Source: Wurfbainia villosa (Eukaryota > Streptophyta > Magnoliopsida > Zingiberales > Zingiberaceae). Taken from it: a stretch of 64,000 bases of DNA. Under the pieces are notes generated by a model. The model was given only the letters and a program-made list of their open reading frames with translations, had not been told where the DNA came from and did no database searches. The position numbers were made by a program, and so were the translations under genes. Of the stretch, positions 12,878 to 24,184 are shown piece after piece. Location of the stretch: assembly GCA_025175895.1 (NCBI GenBank), contig JAKLTH010000222.1, forward strand, positions 434,001 through 498,000, written 5' to 3'. The stretch's first letter is position 1. The number at the start of each line of letters is the position of its first letter.

Positions 12878-13244
12878 TTTTTAAAAAATTTATAAGGGAA
12901 GGAACCCAATTTTATTGAAAAATATTTTTTTTTATTTATAAAAGGATCCATTTTTAGGCCCTAAAATACCGAGGATCAACTCTATCTGCATGTGCACAAT
13001 GATTTCACTATGCACACAGGAGACCTTTCTCTTATATATTCCTGTTATTCTGCTCGTGCACAGGATGCGCGACTGAGATTAGACTGTGCATTCCCATATT
13101 ACCCCTGCGCAATGTGCAAGCGTGCATTGTGCGTCGCACAAGAGAACAATTGCTTACATCTATATATGCGGGACAAGGGATTCCTGTGCATTTATGCACG
13201 ACATACACAATAATGAGGAATGTACAATGACACTGTCCGAGCAC
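12874..13244. other. TGCAC-rich spacer with imperfect inverted arms
   Basis: Contains many TGTGCA, GTGCAC and TGCACG words. A stretch near 12990-13025 (CACTATGCACACAGG) and one near 13185-13215 (CCTGTGCATTTATGCACG) are imperfect inverted copies, as in an old foldback element. No target duplication found. Confidence 0.25.
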
Positions 13245-13565
13245 CTACACTATCGCTCGATATCACCATCGAGCGATTGAATTCCAACTGCGATTCGACC
13301 ATAGTCCGACTACGGTCCCGTCGAACTCGAAATTCAATCGAATCATGACTGAATTTTGATTGGATCATGGCCAGAATCTAACCGAATCACGATCCAAATC
13401 GAACTGAATCGTGACCGCAATGCCAATATGAATTGCAACCATGATTGGACACAATATGACTGAATTTCAATCAGAATTCGATCACGATTAGACACAATTC
13501 GATCAAATTCCAATCGGAATCCGATCGCTATTGGACGATACAGATGCCCGACTGAGTTCAAAGGT
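13245..13565. repeat. GC-rich repeat, decayed copy
   Basis: Same word pattern as copies 2 and 3 (CGATTCGACC, AATTCAATCG, AATCCGATCG), but many CG positions appear as TG or CA (AATCATGACTG, GGATCATGGCC), as expected after methylation-driven decay. Confidence 0.4.
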
Positions 13566-14232
13566 TAGATATATTACGGATGACGATCGACGATGAAAAA
13601 TTTAATCAAAGATAGTAAAAGAGAAGATAATATGTATTTTCAGTTACTGTATCGAACAATTAAGATCGAATCGCAGTCGTGCAGCAGCTTATATAAAACA
13701 AAAAAAAAAGTGTAGGGTGAGCTGTCAAAGAATTGAAGTAGATAAAACATACATACATATAATTGCATGAATAAAACAGTAAAAGACGTACGTCGAGGGA
13801 AAGGTAGCATGTGCTTTGGTGTGCTTGTCGTGAACTTGAAATCATGTCTTCCCATGTGCATTTGCGCATATTAAATATTCTTAATTAAAAATAAAAAAAA
13901 TAAAGAGTATTTCGGGAGCATATTGTTCACAGTGGCTCTGACTTGAAGAACATGCGTGGTTTTGTCAGAAGCACTGTTAAGGTCTGGTTTCATGAATTAT
14001 ATGTTTGCCTATCGACGTCGGTACATTATGAATTACTCTCTCACTATCTAGTTCTTGTCTTTTAATAAAATAAAGAAAGATAAATAAGCTGAATGGATAT
14101 AAGTGAAGAAATAGGCGGGAAAAAAAGAAGAAAATTTGCATAAGAACCTCTTGATGCAAGTATTGTTCAACCATGCAGTGTGATGAGAAAGGTCAATTGC
14201 CAGGAATATGGATCTCTCGTTTCATTTCCGCA
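13566..14232. other. 3' flank of the CMP-KDO synthetase gene
   Basis: AT-rich DNA downstream of the synthetase stop codon, on the far side from its promoter. No gene seen; frames at 13640-13869 and 13977-14174 are unrecognised. Confidence 0.4.
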
Positions 14233-17200
14233 TTACTGGATGTTTCTTTCTCGCATCAATGCTTCTATTTTCTGAATATCTTCGGGGGTGTCTACACCAT
14301 GGGCATCATGATCTACCTTAATTACCTACAATAAAGCAATAGGAATTTAGGGAATGGAGAACCTACTTTCTCAATAGATGGAAAGAGGGAGAAAAAGCTA
14401 ATGTATTTGTACCGCAATAGTGATGTTCATCAAAACATAACTAAATGCAATGGTTTGTGATGATGATGTCTTCCATCTAATGAGAGGCACTCAAATAGGA
14501 CTTTAAGGAACTTCAGTTTCTTGGAAAACTATAAACTAAATTTCTTTTTCGGTTTCAAAATGACCAAATTAATTGCAAAAGGTTGGAACCGCCAACCTAG
14601 CGGCCTCCGACCCCCCGTCCCAAGGAGGAATTCACGAACGGGTAAACCGCGGGGCAGTCCTGGGGATATTACCCTATGGACCGGACCTATGACCTTTGAC
14701 GGACTGGTACCAGTAGAGAGGAGGTTCTTCTGTCCACTGGGGGTAGGATAAATCCTACCTTTCCCAGGGATTGAACCCAGGCCTCCATTGCAAGCTCCCT
14801 CTGTCTTAACCAACCCGTCATCCCCGTGGGGACAAAATGATTCTTATTCCCGATGCTCATAAGTGTCTCCTTCCGATGAGCATGTACTGAAAACAAAATC
14901 TATAGCTATTCAAGTCTAGAATGCTGATTTTCAAGTTCAAAGATAGTCTAGATCATGTGATGATCAGAGCAGAGTCCCTTCCATAATTCCATTGGTGAAA
15001 CATGTATTCCCTTTCAAAGACTAGAATAATTACTGAAATATAGGTTTGCAAAGCAAATAGCTTTTGAGCGATTTTCTTTTTATTTTGTTTGTTTGAAAAA
15101 GTGGGTATGAGGGTTTTCATCTGTCTAACTTGATCGAAAATGGAAGCAAGAGTTTGCAATGACTACTTTTCCTAAAAGTTAAAGCTATTGCAAAAGAGTT
15201 TAACCTAGACTTCTGTAACTTTTAGGCCTTGTTTGGGAGGAGGGGAGGGGAGTGCAAGTAATGGAAAGGGGAATGGAGGGGAGGGGAAAGGAGATTTACA
15301 CCCCAAATTGAGGTGTAAGAAAAATCCAATTTTTGTGATGAGGAGGGGTATAAATTCACCCTCATTTCCCTCCCTTCCCTTCTCTTTCCCTTTCCCTCAC
15401 TTCTTCCCAAACAGGGATAAATTTTTTTTCTTCCTTATTTACCCTTACCCTTTCATTACTTACTCCTCCCTCACCTCCTCCCAAACAAGCCCTTAAGGTA
15501 CTACATGTAAGGATGGGTGGTTGACTGATTATGATGATGTCTTCCATCTAAGGAGAGGCACTCAAATAGGACTTTAAGGAACTTCAGTTTCTTGGAAAAC
15601 TATAAACTAAATTTCTTTTTCGGTTTCAAAATGACCAAATTAATGATTCTTATTCCCGATGCTCACAAGTGTCTCCTTCCGATGAGCATGTACTGAAAAC
15701 AAAATCTATAGCTATTCAAGTCTAGAATGCTGATTTTCAAGTTCAAAGATAGTCTAGATCATGTGATGATCAGAGCAGAGTCCTTTCCATAATTCCATTG
15801 GTGAAACATGTATTCCCTTTCAAAGACTAGAATAATTACTGAAATATAGGTTTGCAAAGCAAATAGCTTTTGAGCGATTTTCTTTTTATTTTGTTTGTTT
15901 GAAAAAGTGGGTATGAGGGTTTTCATCTGTCTAACTTGATCGAAAATGGAAGCAAGAGTTTGCAATGACTACTTTTCCTAAAAGTTAAAGCTATTGCAAA
16001 AGAGTTTAACCTAGACTTCTGTAACTTTTAAGGTACTACATGTAAGGATGGGTGGTCGACTGATTATAGCCTAAACTCCGTCATGTGAACTAACATAGCT
16101 AGAGATTTTTAAAAATAAATAAAGAAAGAAATACTAACATTACAAAATTTTTCCCGAAATAATCCCTCTTTCAAATAAAATATATTTTAATTTACCTTCA
16201 TCTTGTACCCATTTTCAAGCACTTTAAGTTGCTCAAGATCCTCTTCCAGTTGTAGAGGAGTAGGTGGTATATGTGGATAGATCTTCAAAAATTTTGAATC
16301 AAAACTCTGGTTAAAAAGAAAAAGATTAAAATGAGCATAAGAGTGGGAGGATCAGCATATTAACCGCAATAACTACCTAGAAGGACCAAGAAATAACAAA
16401 AGAGAACTATATAAAAGTGACGGTAGACGAAAACAAGCATTTAGAATAGTGAATATATAGAGACCTGAATGCCCAAGTGTAGCAGATATGGAAATTGTGA
16501 ATTAACTTTTCCTGACCTGGATTTTACAGAAATATGACATTGTAATGAATACATCAAAACGTAAGCCAACGTGTTGTGTAATAATAACAATACAAAAGAA
16601 CTTACTTGTTGAATGGGATCAAACCCCTGGAAAAATAGATTGCGTATCCATGATTATCAACCACACACTTTACCCTGTTAGGGTCAAGACTATCTTCAGG
16701 TTTTAAGGACGTGACAGCAGTGCTGAAAACAGCATCCGGAGCACTCTGAAACATAAAGGCATTCTCCAAAATAAGGAAAAAGGACACCACAACGGATCAT
16801 CTGTAAAATGCATAATCAGTGCAAGTGTGTGACAGGAAGTTAGCAAAGCAGACATGCATACAAGCTCGTTTTCCTGTATAAAATGGCCCTTTCTACCTTA
16901 GACAGCAGTTTTTGTTAGCATAAAATCTGAGTATTGTGACTAACCTATGAAGCATGCACTATGTTCCCAATAGTTTTAGATTGACCATGGCATGTTGTTA
17001 AACACAAATAACAAACGTATATTTGCTACCCACCTGCAATGCTTTAACAATGCCATCTATTATCTCAGGTTCAATAAGAGGCTCGTCACCCTGGATATTG
17101 ACAACTATGTCATAGTCCTTCCCAAGTTTCTGGACTGCTTCACTGCAGCGTTCCGTCCCTACAAAACATCAATTTCACATATCAAATTCAGAACCCAGGG

Positions 17201-19204
17201 TTGAAAATGAACAAAGAAACTTCTTCTACCATTCCTGCACTCTACCGATGTCATTACAACATCAGCTCCAAATCCTCTACAACATTCTGCAATCTTCACA
17301 TCATCTGTAGCCACAACTGCAAAATAAACAAATTCAGAAAAAGAAAGAGAAGTAAATCCTATAGGTAAGAGCCTCATTATTGTAACTCAAATCCAAATAA
17401 ACCACACATTGGAAATTGAATAATCTCAGGAAATTAGGAAGTTGTTAGAGACAGCAGTTAACAACTTTATGCAGTTATATACCAGTCCCTTTTTTTTTCT
17501 CAACTTCATTACACATTAGGGATTCTAGAAGTTGAAACAGAAAACAGGTTGTAAGAGTGTCTAATACGTTGATCCCGACTATAGCAGTATTATATGTACT
17601 AAATCAACTTTTTTTTTCTTTGAAAAAGAAAATTTTCCACATTAAAATTATTATCTCAGCACACTTACCAACATCGACCAGAGTTGAAGCCAGCTTTGCT
17701 CTCTCCCATGTTCTCTGTCCAAGCAATCAAATGCACAACTGTGTAAGCTTGCAGAATGAGTGAAATGACTATTCCAGGGACAAAAAACTGGAAACAAAAA
17801 GGTAAAAATTGGAGGTAGGTAGTAGTATAATTCTCGTCATAACAAGCAAGATGCAAGTCCATTTCGGTGACGGGTGGTTTAGTCATGCGCATAACAAAAA
17901 ACCACCAGAAAGTGATGAGGGAAAAGAGCGAATCTAACAAACGATTTTTCAGGATCAAACAATTTTTAAATATCAGCTTCAAGTTCCTCACACTAGTCTT
18001 TATCTCAGTTTCATCACTTTTTGCCATCAAACTTTGATTTAGCTAAGTTAAACGCCTTTTCCAATCTTGAATCAGTCACAGAGTATTCTTCTTCAGGTTT
18101 CTCAGACACACACAAACCCAAGTATTGTTAGCCTGTGCATAAGGATCCAGATATTGAGGAGTCTTTTCAGATAGACATAGACAGAGACGCACTCGGATTA
18201 ATCAAACAAAAGCTGGCAATTTGCGCAGTTAGATAAAGATATTGTACCATTAGAGATCTCATCCATTTTACCATGTTGAATTTCAGAATCAGGTGCTGCT
18301 TAAAGTACATAACAACAAACAAACAATTAATCTCGAGTAGCATAATCATAATATCAACTTCCCAATTATAAAAAAAAAAAATTACTTCCAATTCAAAATT
18401 TAGAAAAGCCGAACATTTAGAAAATAGTTCAGATAGAACCATCGTCTTTTACGATTACTTTATACGGTGAACAGGAAATTGTCGATTACGATATTTTAAA
18501 AGCATGAAGGAGAGAACTTCCCTGCTTGCAAAAACTACAACTGGCGACATTGACGTGCGGTATTGAGATCGTCTAGATGAGCCAATCGTACACAATGGTC
18601 TGATAATCCATCTAATAACAGTAACAAGACCCGGGCCTTAAGCAATCGCTCACATCGAAGTCAACCTAGAGTACGGACAGAGCGATGGGAACCATACTCC
18701 TACTTCCCTGCAGCAAGATAGATTTGAGACTTGTCGAATACGAGACAGATTGGACGCGAAATTGAACACCTAACCCTTCCACAATGGACTCGGACATCTT
18801 CCGAATGTCAGGAACAACCTTTCTATGCCCATTTACATGTAAAGAACCCACCTTGGACGAGAAGCTCTTCAAACATTAATGCAACATCAGAGAACGCGAA
18901 GTACGTATACGAAAGATAAAAATTAGTAGCATTGACCAGGAAGTCGAAACAGATGAAGCCAGGTATACGGGACCTGGATCATGGGCTTGCCAAGGATTTG
19001 AGCAAGGGGTTTTCCCTGGAATCGGGAGGAGGCGAATCGTGCAGGGATGATTCCGATCACCCGGCTCCGGAACACGCTGGAGCGACGGCGGAGGTAGAAG
19101 TGGGCACCAACTGCGGCTGCGATCGCTGCCCCGAGAACCACCGCATGAGCAACCCACGTCCTGGATCCCGACGACGACTGCGAGGAGTTAGCGCAGAACG
19201 ACAT
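14233..19204 (-). CDS. KDSB: CMP-KDO synthetase (3-deoxy-manno-octulosonate cytidylyltransferase)
   Basis: Activates KDO with CTP to CMP-KDO, the donor for KDO in the pectin rhamnogalacturonan II. Eight exons: 18974-19204, 17669-17714, 17230-17316, 17034-17158, 16606-16745, 16465-16516, 16196-16306 and 14233-14325. All have GT..AG borders and matching phases, giving 294 aa, the usual plant length. Residues 1-40 contain a hydrophobic segment (VVLGAAIAAAVGAHFYL), the N-terminal anchor of plant enzymes, which are reported as mitochondrial. Catalytic-domain motifs: GIIPARFASSRFQGKPL (51-67), VVVATDD, RGFGADVVMTS, NIQGDEPLIEPE, APDAVFSTAVTSLKPED, FSRGLIPFNKSGKV and DHDAHGVDTPEDI. The start is the ATG before SFCANSSQ; the frame stays open further upstream but without homology. 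The last intron (14326-16195) holds a tandem duplication with two mobile elements. Confidence 0.95.
14574..14838 (-). mobile_element. SINE, reverse orientation, inside duplication arm A
   Basis: About 265 bp absent from arm B, which runs straight through the site. Read on the minus strand it begins CCCCACGGGGATGACGGG, has a B-box GGTTCAATCCC about 60 bp in, and ends with a hairpin-forming CCGCTAGGTTGGCGG followed by TTTTGCA. The same 3' end is found in the SINE at 27985-28194. The target duplication is imperfect (CAAATTAAT on the left, ACAAAAT on the right). Confidence 0.75.
15222..15495. mobile_element. Tourist-like MITE (PIF/Harbinger)
   Basis: A 268-bp insert (15225-15492) flanked by TTA on both sides, the target duplication expected for PIF/Harbinger elements. 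Ends are inverted repeats: GGCCTTGTTTGGGAGGAGG on the left, and the complement of the right end reads GGGCTTGTTTGGGAGGAGG, one mismatch in 19. The interior is G-rich then T/C-rich with no coding capacity. Arm B of the duplication shows the empty site with a single TTA. Confidence 0.88.
15532..16067. repeat. Tandem duplication, arm B (empty sites)
   Basis: Second copy of arm A, lacking both the SINE and the MITE. It ends near GACTGATTAT, just upstream in plus coordinates of exon 7 of the synthetase (16196). Confidence 0.9.
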
Positions 19205-19586
19205 GGAAGAGCTCAAGTGATGTAGATGGAAAGATCGGAAGTGCAATCGAGGGGAATGGATCTCCCACGACGTCTCCTGTTCGACGAATTGCTTAAACGA
19301 AGATTGTATTCTACAAACAATCAATATCCTATCTAAAATGATGCCAAAAAAATATGGGCCTTGTTGGGTTCTCGCTTCTTAGATTTACACGGCCTTTTAG
19401 TAGAATAAATCGGATCCGATCATACCGGGTGAATTCGATTACCAGAGTTCCCCTTCACTATGGGCCGGGGTTGGGCCGGGGTTTGTCCGGCCCGTATCAA
19501 GGTTTGAAGCACAGTGTATGATGTGTATAATTATCATGTTCGATGCGATATTTGGTTTGTAGTCTAGGGTTAGGAGTTTGGTGGCC
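19205..19586. promoter_or_regulatory. Shared bidirectional promoter, CMP-KDO synthetase / OB-fold gene
   Basis: Only 382 bp separate the divergent start codons. The interval has three site II-type TGGGCC words (19355-19360, 19461-19466 and 19472-19477) and a telo-box-like TAGGGTTA (19565-19572) just before the OB-fold start. In plants these two motifs together mark promoters of housekeeping, translation and dividing-cell genes. No clear TATA box on either strand. Confidence 0.55.
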
Positions 19587-22500
19587 ATGGCGACGCAGCA
19601 GCAGCAGCAGCAAGGGGGAGCGGTAGGCGCGAAGAGGAAGCCAGTGTTCACGAAGGTGGATCAGCTGAAGCCTGGGACGACCGGGCACACCCTCACAGTC
19701 AAGGTTATGAAGTCTGATACCGTTGTCAATAAGGGCGGCGCAGCCACACCAGTTCGCGTCCGCGCTACAAGGATAGCTGAGTGCCTCATCGGCGACGAGA
19801 CCGGTACCATCATTTTCACCGCTCGAAACGATCAGGGTTCGATTCTTTAGCTTTCTTCCTTCTCCCTGATTCGATACGTTTTCCGTCGAGCCTATTGGTT
19901 TCTTCTGCTTTCATTGGAGACGTTGCTGTCGGTTTTATTTCTTATGCATGCTTGGATTTATCTTTCTCCCATTTGTACGATCTTTGTTCATAGATGTCCA
20001 AACAATATCTGTCAAATTTGGAAGAAATTAAACGCGATTCTCTTAGAATCTTTTTCGTTATTGGTGAACAAACACTTAGTAAGATATGAAAGAGGACCAA
20101 CATTGACGGGTATGCGGCTTGATTGGAAGTATGTCCATACTAAGGCCTGTTTACCCAGCTGCTGTGAAGGGAGAGGAGAAGAGAACGAGAGGGTAGAGGA
20201 GAAGAGCTGAGAGGAAAGAAGGGAGAGAGTGGCTGGTGTAGAATGACCAGTTTACCTTATACTCCACCATCGTCTTTGTTGCTACTCTGCCCGATGGCGC
20301 TGGTGAACCTGGCATCAAGTATGCATCTGTACTCGCAGGATGCAGCTATTTCTAACATCCCTTGCGAGCCCTCATAGTGCAGACCTTTGGCATGGTGCAT
20401 TTTTATTCAAGTTCCCAGATGAGCACCCACATCCTTTGGCGGCACAACTTTCTCAGCTGGGTGCGACACTCCACGTTCCCAGTGAGCTCTCTTTGCACAG
20501 CATCCTTGGCAGCGCAATTCTGTTGTCAAGGGCAGTTACTGTCATTTCACAAATTGTTCCTTTTCCCACTTAATTGGGTGGACAATTTTTGGCACCATGG
20601 AGTGCTTCTTTCCCTTCCGAAATTTGACGATGCAAGTACAAAGTAGGAAGGAGAGGCTGACTGTATGAAATTTCCCTACTATCTTTGAATTTTGTTTCTC
20701 TTCACCTGGGTGAACACTGAACAGGACCCTAACAGATGATGTGGCATATTCTAGTGGACTTGATAAAGTCTAATAGTTTAATTGATTGGGCGGCCAATAT
20801 TTTTCCTTTTTCAAAGTGAATTTTTCCTGCATGCTCGCAAATTACTGTATGAAAATTCAATGATAGGAATGATAAACCTATTCATTCCTTTAAGGTATAA
20901 ATTAGGCCTGACAAAAGTGAAGGAAGGATAATGCTTCCATGTCTGATTGTATGTTGTCAAGTTTCCTACTTGGCCTTCCAGAGTTGTTGAAGACAGAACA
21001 CTTTGAACAATTTAATCTTTGTGATAATGACTGGTCATTTGTGGACAATTAGCCTTGACAATCATTTAAAGCTTAGATATTTTCTCATCAGCAACGATTA
21101 TTCGTTACAAAACTATTGAGATTCATATATTTGCCAGATGAAAAACCATGGTTTTGAAGAGCAGCCACTTGGACTGATATTTCACCACCTAGGAATAATT
21201 TGAAGGGTCCGCATGGTGGCCTTATATTATAACATATGTGGTTTGCATATGCAGCTAAAAAAATCATATTTGATTCTGTTAAACCTGGGAAGAACAAACC
21301 AAACTGATTTAGAACTCTAATGTCTCTCAATGTGTCGTGTGCACATATATATAATCTCTTGGGGAAAGAAAGTGCTAGTTTTCTTGCAGAGTTCCAGGAG
21401 TTTGGGTCTCCAGAAGAGTGTACCATTGTTTCAAACAGAGAGATTAATATTGTTTGATATATTTCATGTGCTTTGTAACATGTGATTGGTATATTTTTTC
21501 TGTCAAAGTGTGAAGCGGATATGTTATTAGATTCTTGATTAATAGTGTTTCATATATTTCATGTGCTTTGCATCATGACTGACATTTTTTCTATGTGAAT
21601 CTGATGCGTCAATTAGTAAACTACATAGCATTTTTGTAGGTCGCTTTTTAAATATTTTTAATGTGAGTGTTTATGCCCCCCACTTGCAACGTATGGACTA
21701 ATCATATACCACCTATGTATGCTTTTAGAAACCTTGGAAATGATCGAATAGAACTTTGAACACATCTATCTATCTATTAACTTCATGGATTGCTATTTCA
21801 GTTCTCTTAGTGACATTAATTGCTGTAGACTCTCAATATGCCTTGTCTACCAAACTGTTATGTCGGATTAACAGTTTGAATGTGACCTCAAAATATAGTC
21901 AAGGGTGTGTTAGTTCTGATTCTGCTGCTCAGTCATAGAGGGCATCTTTGCAGCACTTGCCTCTTGTATATGTCCCAGCATTTCTCTTAATTAAAGGGCC
22001 CTTTTTGTTCAGTCTGCTTGACTGGACTATTTCAAGATGTTACTTGTTTTGCCTAAATTCTTGGATAAGAAAAATGTAGTGGAGCATCCGGTTGTCCATC
22101 TTAGCGCCCTTCTGTAGTTTTGTGGTTCTCTTCGTTTTCCTTTTTGACATTATATTTCCAATACTTTATTTTATTTTTTCTCTTAATCATATTGCATTTG
22201 GGAATGCCATAAACTGGAGTTTTATCTCCGAAAGATTCATCGTGCAGGTATGTATGTGTTTATGCGTATTGAAAATTGGTTCCCATGAATTTAAATGATC
22301 TCTTGCTTGTTGACAGATTAAGATTGAAAAATCTCATACCTCCTGATTCTTTCAAGGGGGAGAGCACTGCAGCAGTGCGTTTGCTTTTGCTTTTATCCTT
22401 TACCTTTTTACCTTTTAGCTCTGCCTTTCCTATCATTGTTATCCAAACAGAATTCTTCGATTAAAACGTTTTTTTATGCATAAACATTTGGAATGAATAT

Positions 22501-22874
22501 AGTGAATTTCATTACCCACCTAAATATGAAAAATTATTAGGTTAGTTTTTTTTTTTTTTTAACTAGTCGCAGAGTTCTACAACTTTTATACTCATCTGAA
22601 ACTGAAAGTACTTGTCTTTGCCCTCCCAAAACTAACATTCCTTTCAGTTTTTGTTCCCATAAGGCCTTTTTATTTTTTCACAGTTGACTTGATGAAACCG
22701 GGCAACACAATCATTCTTCGGAACGCAAAGATTGATATGTTTAAGGGCTCCATGAGAATGGCCGTCGACAAGTGGGGACGCATTGAGGTCACTGAGCCAG
22801 CCAATTTTACAGTGAAAGAGGATAACAATCTATCTTTGGTTGAGTACGAATTGGTGAATGTTGCGGAAGAGTAA
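19587..22874 (+). CDS. Small OB-fold nucleic-acid-binding protein (At4g28440 type)
   Basis: Two exons, 19587-19836 and 22684-22874, join through a 2.85-kb intron to give 146 aa. The start is the ATG of MATQQQQQQGG; a polyglutamine run is followed by a basic KRKP patch. The core reads VFTKVDQLKPGTTGHTLTVK, then RIAECLIGDETGTIIFTARN, then VDLMKPGNTIILRNAKIDMF, KGSMRMAVDKWGRIE and a C-terminal LVEYELVNVAEE. This is a single OB-fold like that of replication protein A and SOSS-B, a small conserved plant family usually annotated from At4g28440. Single-stranded nucleic-acid binding is inferred from the fold; the biological role is not established to my knowledge. I checked the intron for further exons and the homologous protein needs none. 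It shares a promoter region with the CMP-KDO synthetase. Confidence 0.9.
19837..22683 (+). other. Large intron of the OB-fold gene
   Basis: T-rich intron. A stretch at about 20143-20650 is less AT-rich (AAGGCCTGTTTACCC, and CTCTGCCCGATGGCGCTGGT) and could be an old insertion, but I found no terminal repeats or target duplication. Reading frames inside it have no recognisable product. Confidence 0.5.
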
Positions 22875-23562
22875 CAACTGCATTTCCGTGAATAATCAGA
22901 CTTGGAGGAGGAAAAAAAGAAAAACATCAACCCTACTACAGCACCCTTTCGGTGATAAATTTGTCCACACAGTGTCAAAGCATCTACCCTAAGTCATGCC
23001 AGTTCCGGATGAATTTTATTGATGCTTGCGACCTGAACCTACGCTTGTCGCTGCATCAGTTTGGTAACTCCATTGTGCTTTTTAAAGTTGAAATTGTTTT
23101 TTTTATTATCATTATGTCGCTTCTAATAGATTTTGAACTTAAGAACTTTGTACTTATGATTGTCCAATCTGTTTTAAATCAGATCTATTAAAACTATAGC
23201 CCACGTGCAGTCATCAGTACATACACCACAGCCAAAACCGACTTGTATACGTTTAATAAAAACGTATATGTCTCCTTGGGACAATGTTTGTAGTTTGTAG
23301 GAAGAAGATTGTGCTCGATAAAATAAAGATTAAATTTTATTGGCCTAAGTCTCTGAAATTTTTCCCTCTTTCTCTTATTGGTTTCATGAGAATTTTATTT
23401 TTGCCTCTCAATTAATAAAAACGTGTAATACCTGGAACTCCTTCCTCCTGATCAGCACGGCGCCTGATTCATCTTGACGCGGGTACTCCATTAGGACAGC
23501 AAACACCAATTTTTGCGTCACTGGCCGACTCCAAGGGCAGACAGCCGATACCGACGCGTCGT
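22875..23562. other. Spacer between OB-fold gene and glutaredoxin promoter
   Basis: 3' UTR and flank of the OB-fold gene, then AT-rich sequence, with GC rising from about 23440 toward the glutaredoxin gene. No other feature seen. Confidence 0.45.
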
Positions 23563-23764
23563 TGACGTCACTGCCCACGACGGCTACGTGTGCCGGTCAC
23601 GTTTCGAATTTGAATCGAGAGAAGGGCCTAAACCGCCGATGACGTCGGATTTACTTGTTCGGACGCCATCCGCGCGTCCTTCCAGCTATTATATAAGCGG
23701 CCCCTGTCTCCCTTACATTACCGTCTCAAATTGGTTGGTAAAAAGGGGGAAAGAATTCATAAGA
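23563..23764 (+). promoter_or_regulatory. Glutaredoxin promoter with TGACG boxes and TATA box
   Basis: A palindromic TGACGTCA (23563-23570) and a second TGACGTC (23640-23646) lie upstream of a TATATAA box at 23690-23696. The start codon is 69 bp after the TATA box, leaving a short 5' leader. TGACG is the core bound by TGA-class bZIP factors, which are the known partners of CC-type glutaredoxins. Confidence 0.6.
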
Positions 23765-24184
23765 ATGCAAGGATCGATCGCGTCTTATCCATCGACGCTT
23801 ATCGCCGCCGCCGAATCGCCTTCGTCCTCCTCCGGTTCCTCTTCCAGCGGCTGCGAGGGCGGCGGGGTGATGCGGCGGATGGTGGCGGAGAACCCGGTGG
23901 TGGTGGTGGGGCGGAGGGGATGCTGCATGTGCCACGTGGCGAGGCGCCTGCTGCTAGGGCTGGGAGTCAACCCGGCGGTGTGCGAGTTCGGCGAGGAGGC
24001 CGCGGCGGAGGCGGACCTGGTGGTGGATGTCGAAGTCCCAGGCGGGGATCTCCGGGGACCGACGACGCTCCCAGCCGTGTTTGTGGGCGGAAGGCTTCTG
24101 GGTGGGTTGGATCGCCTCGTCGCTGTCCACATCACCGGCGAGCTCGTGCCGATCCTGAAGGAGGCCGGCGCTCTTTGGCTCTAA
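23765..24184 (+). CDS. CC-type glutaredoxin (ROXY family)
   Basis: Single-exon 139-aa protein. Land-plant-specific CC-type glutaredoxins bind TGA bZIP factors in the nucleus and modulate them in flower development, defence and nitrogen signalling. The active site is CCMC (residues 53-56, in RRGCCMCHVARRLL), the class III signature. Later come PTTLPAVFVGGRLLGG, with the conserved TLPAVF cis-proline and glutathione-binding loop, and the C-terminal ALWL motif (136-139) that recruits TOPLESS-type repressors. The Ser-rich N-terminal stretch (residues 18-34) is longer than in many members. The frame is open far upstream (to 23513), but homology, the TATA box and leader length favour the ATG at 23765. 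Very GC-rich, so overlapping frames are shadows. Which ROXY it matches cannot be told without a tree. Confidence 0.95.
   Translation: MQGSIASYPSTLIAAAESPSSSSGSSSSGCEGGGVMRRMVAENPVVVVGRRGCCMCHVARRLLLGLGVNPAVCEFGEEAAAEADLVVDVEVPGGDLRGPTTLPAVFVGGRLLGGLDRLVAVHITGELVPILKEAGALWL

Larger units (their letters stand above)
14461..15531. repeat. Tandem duplication, arm A (with SINE and MITE)
   Basis: Arm A lies in the last intron of the CMP-KDO synthetase and is repeated directly by arm B. Without its two insertions it is about 535 bp. By eye I count four substitutions between the arms. Confidence 0.9.
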
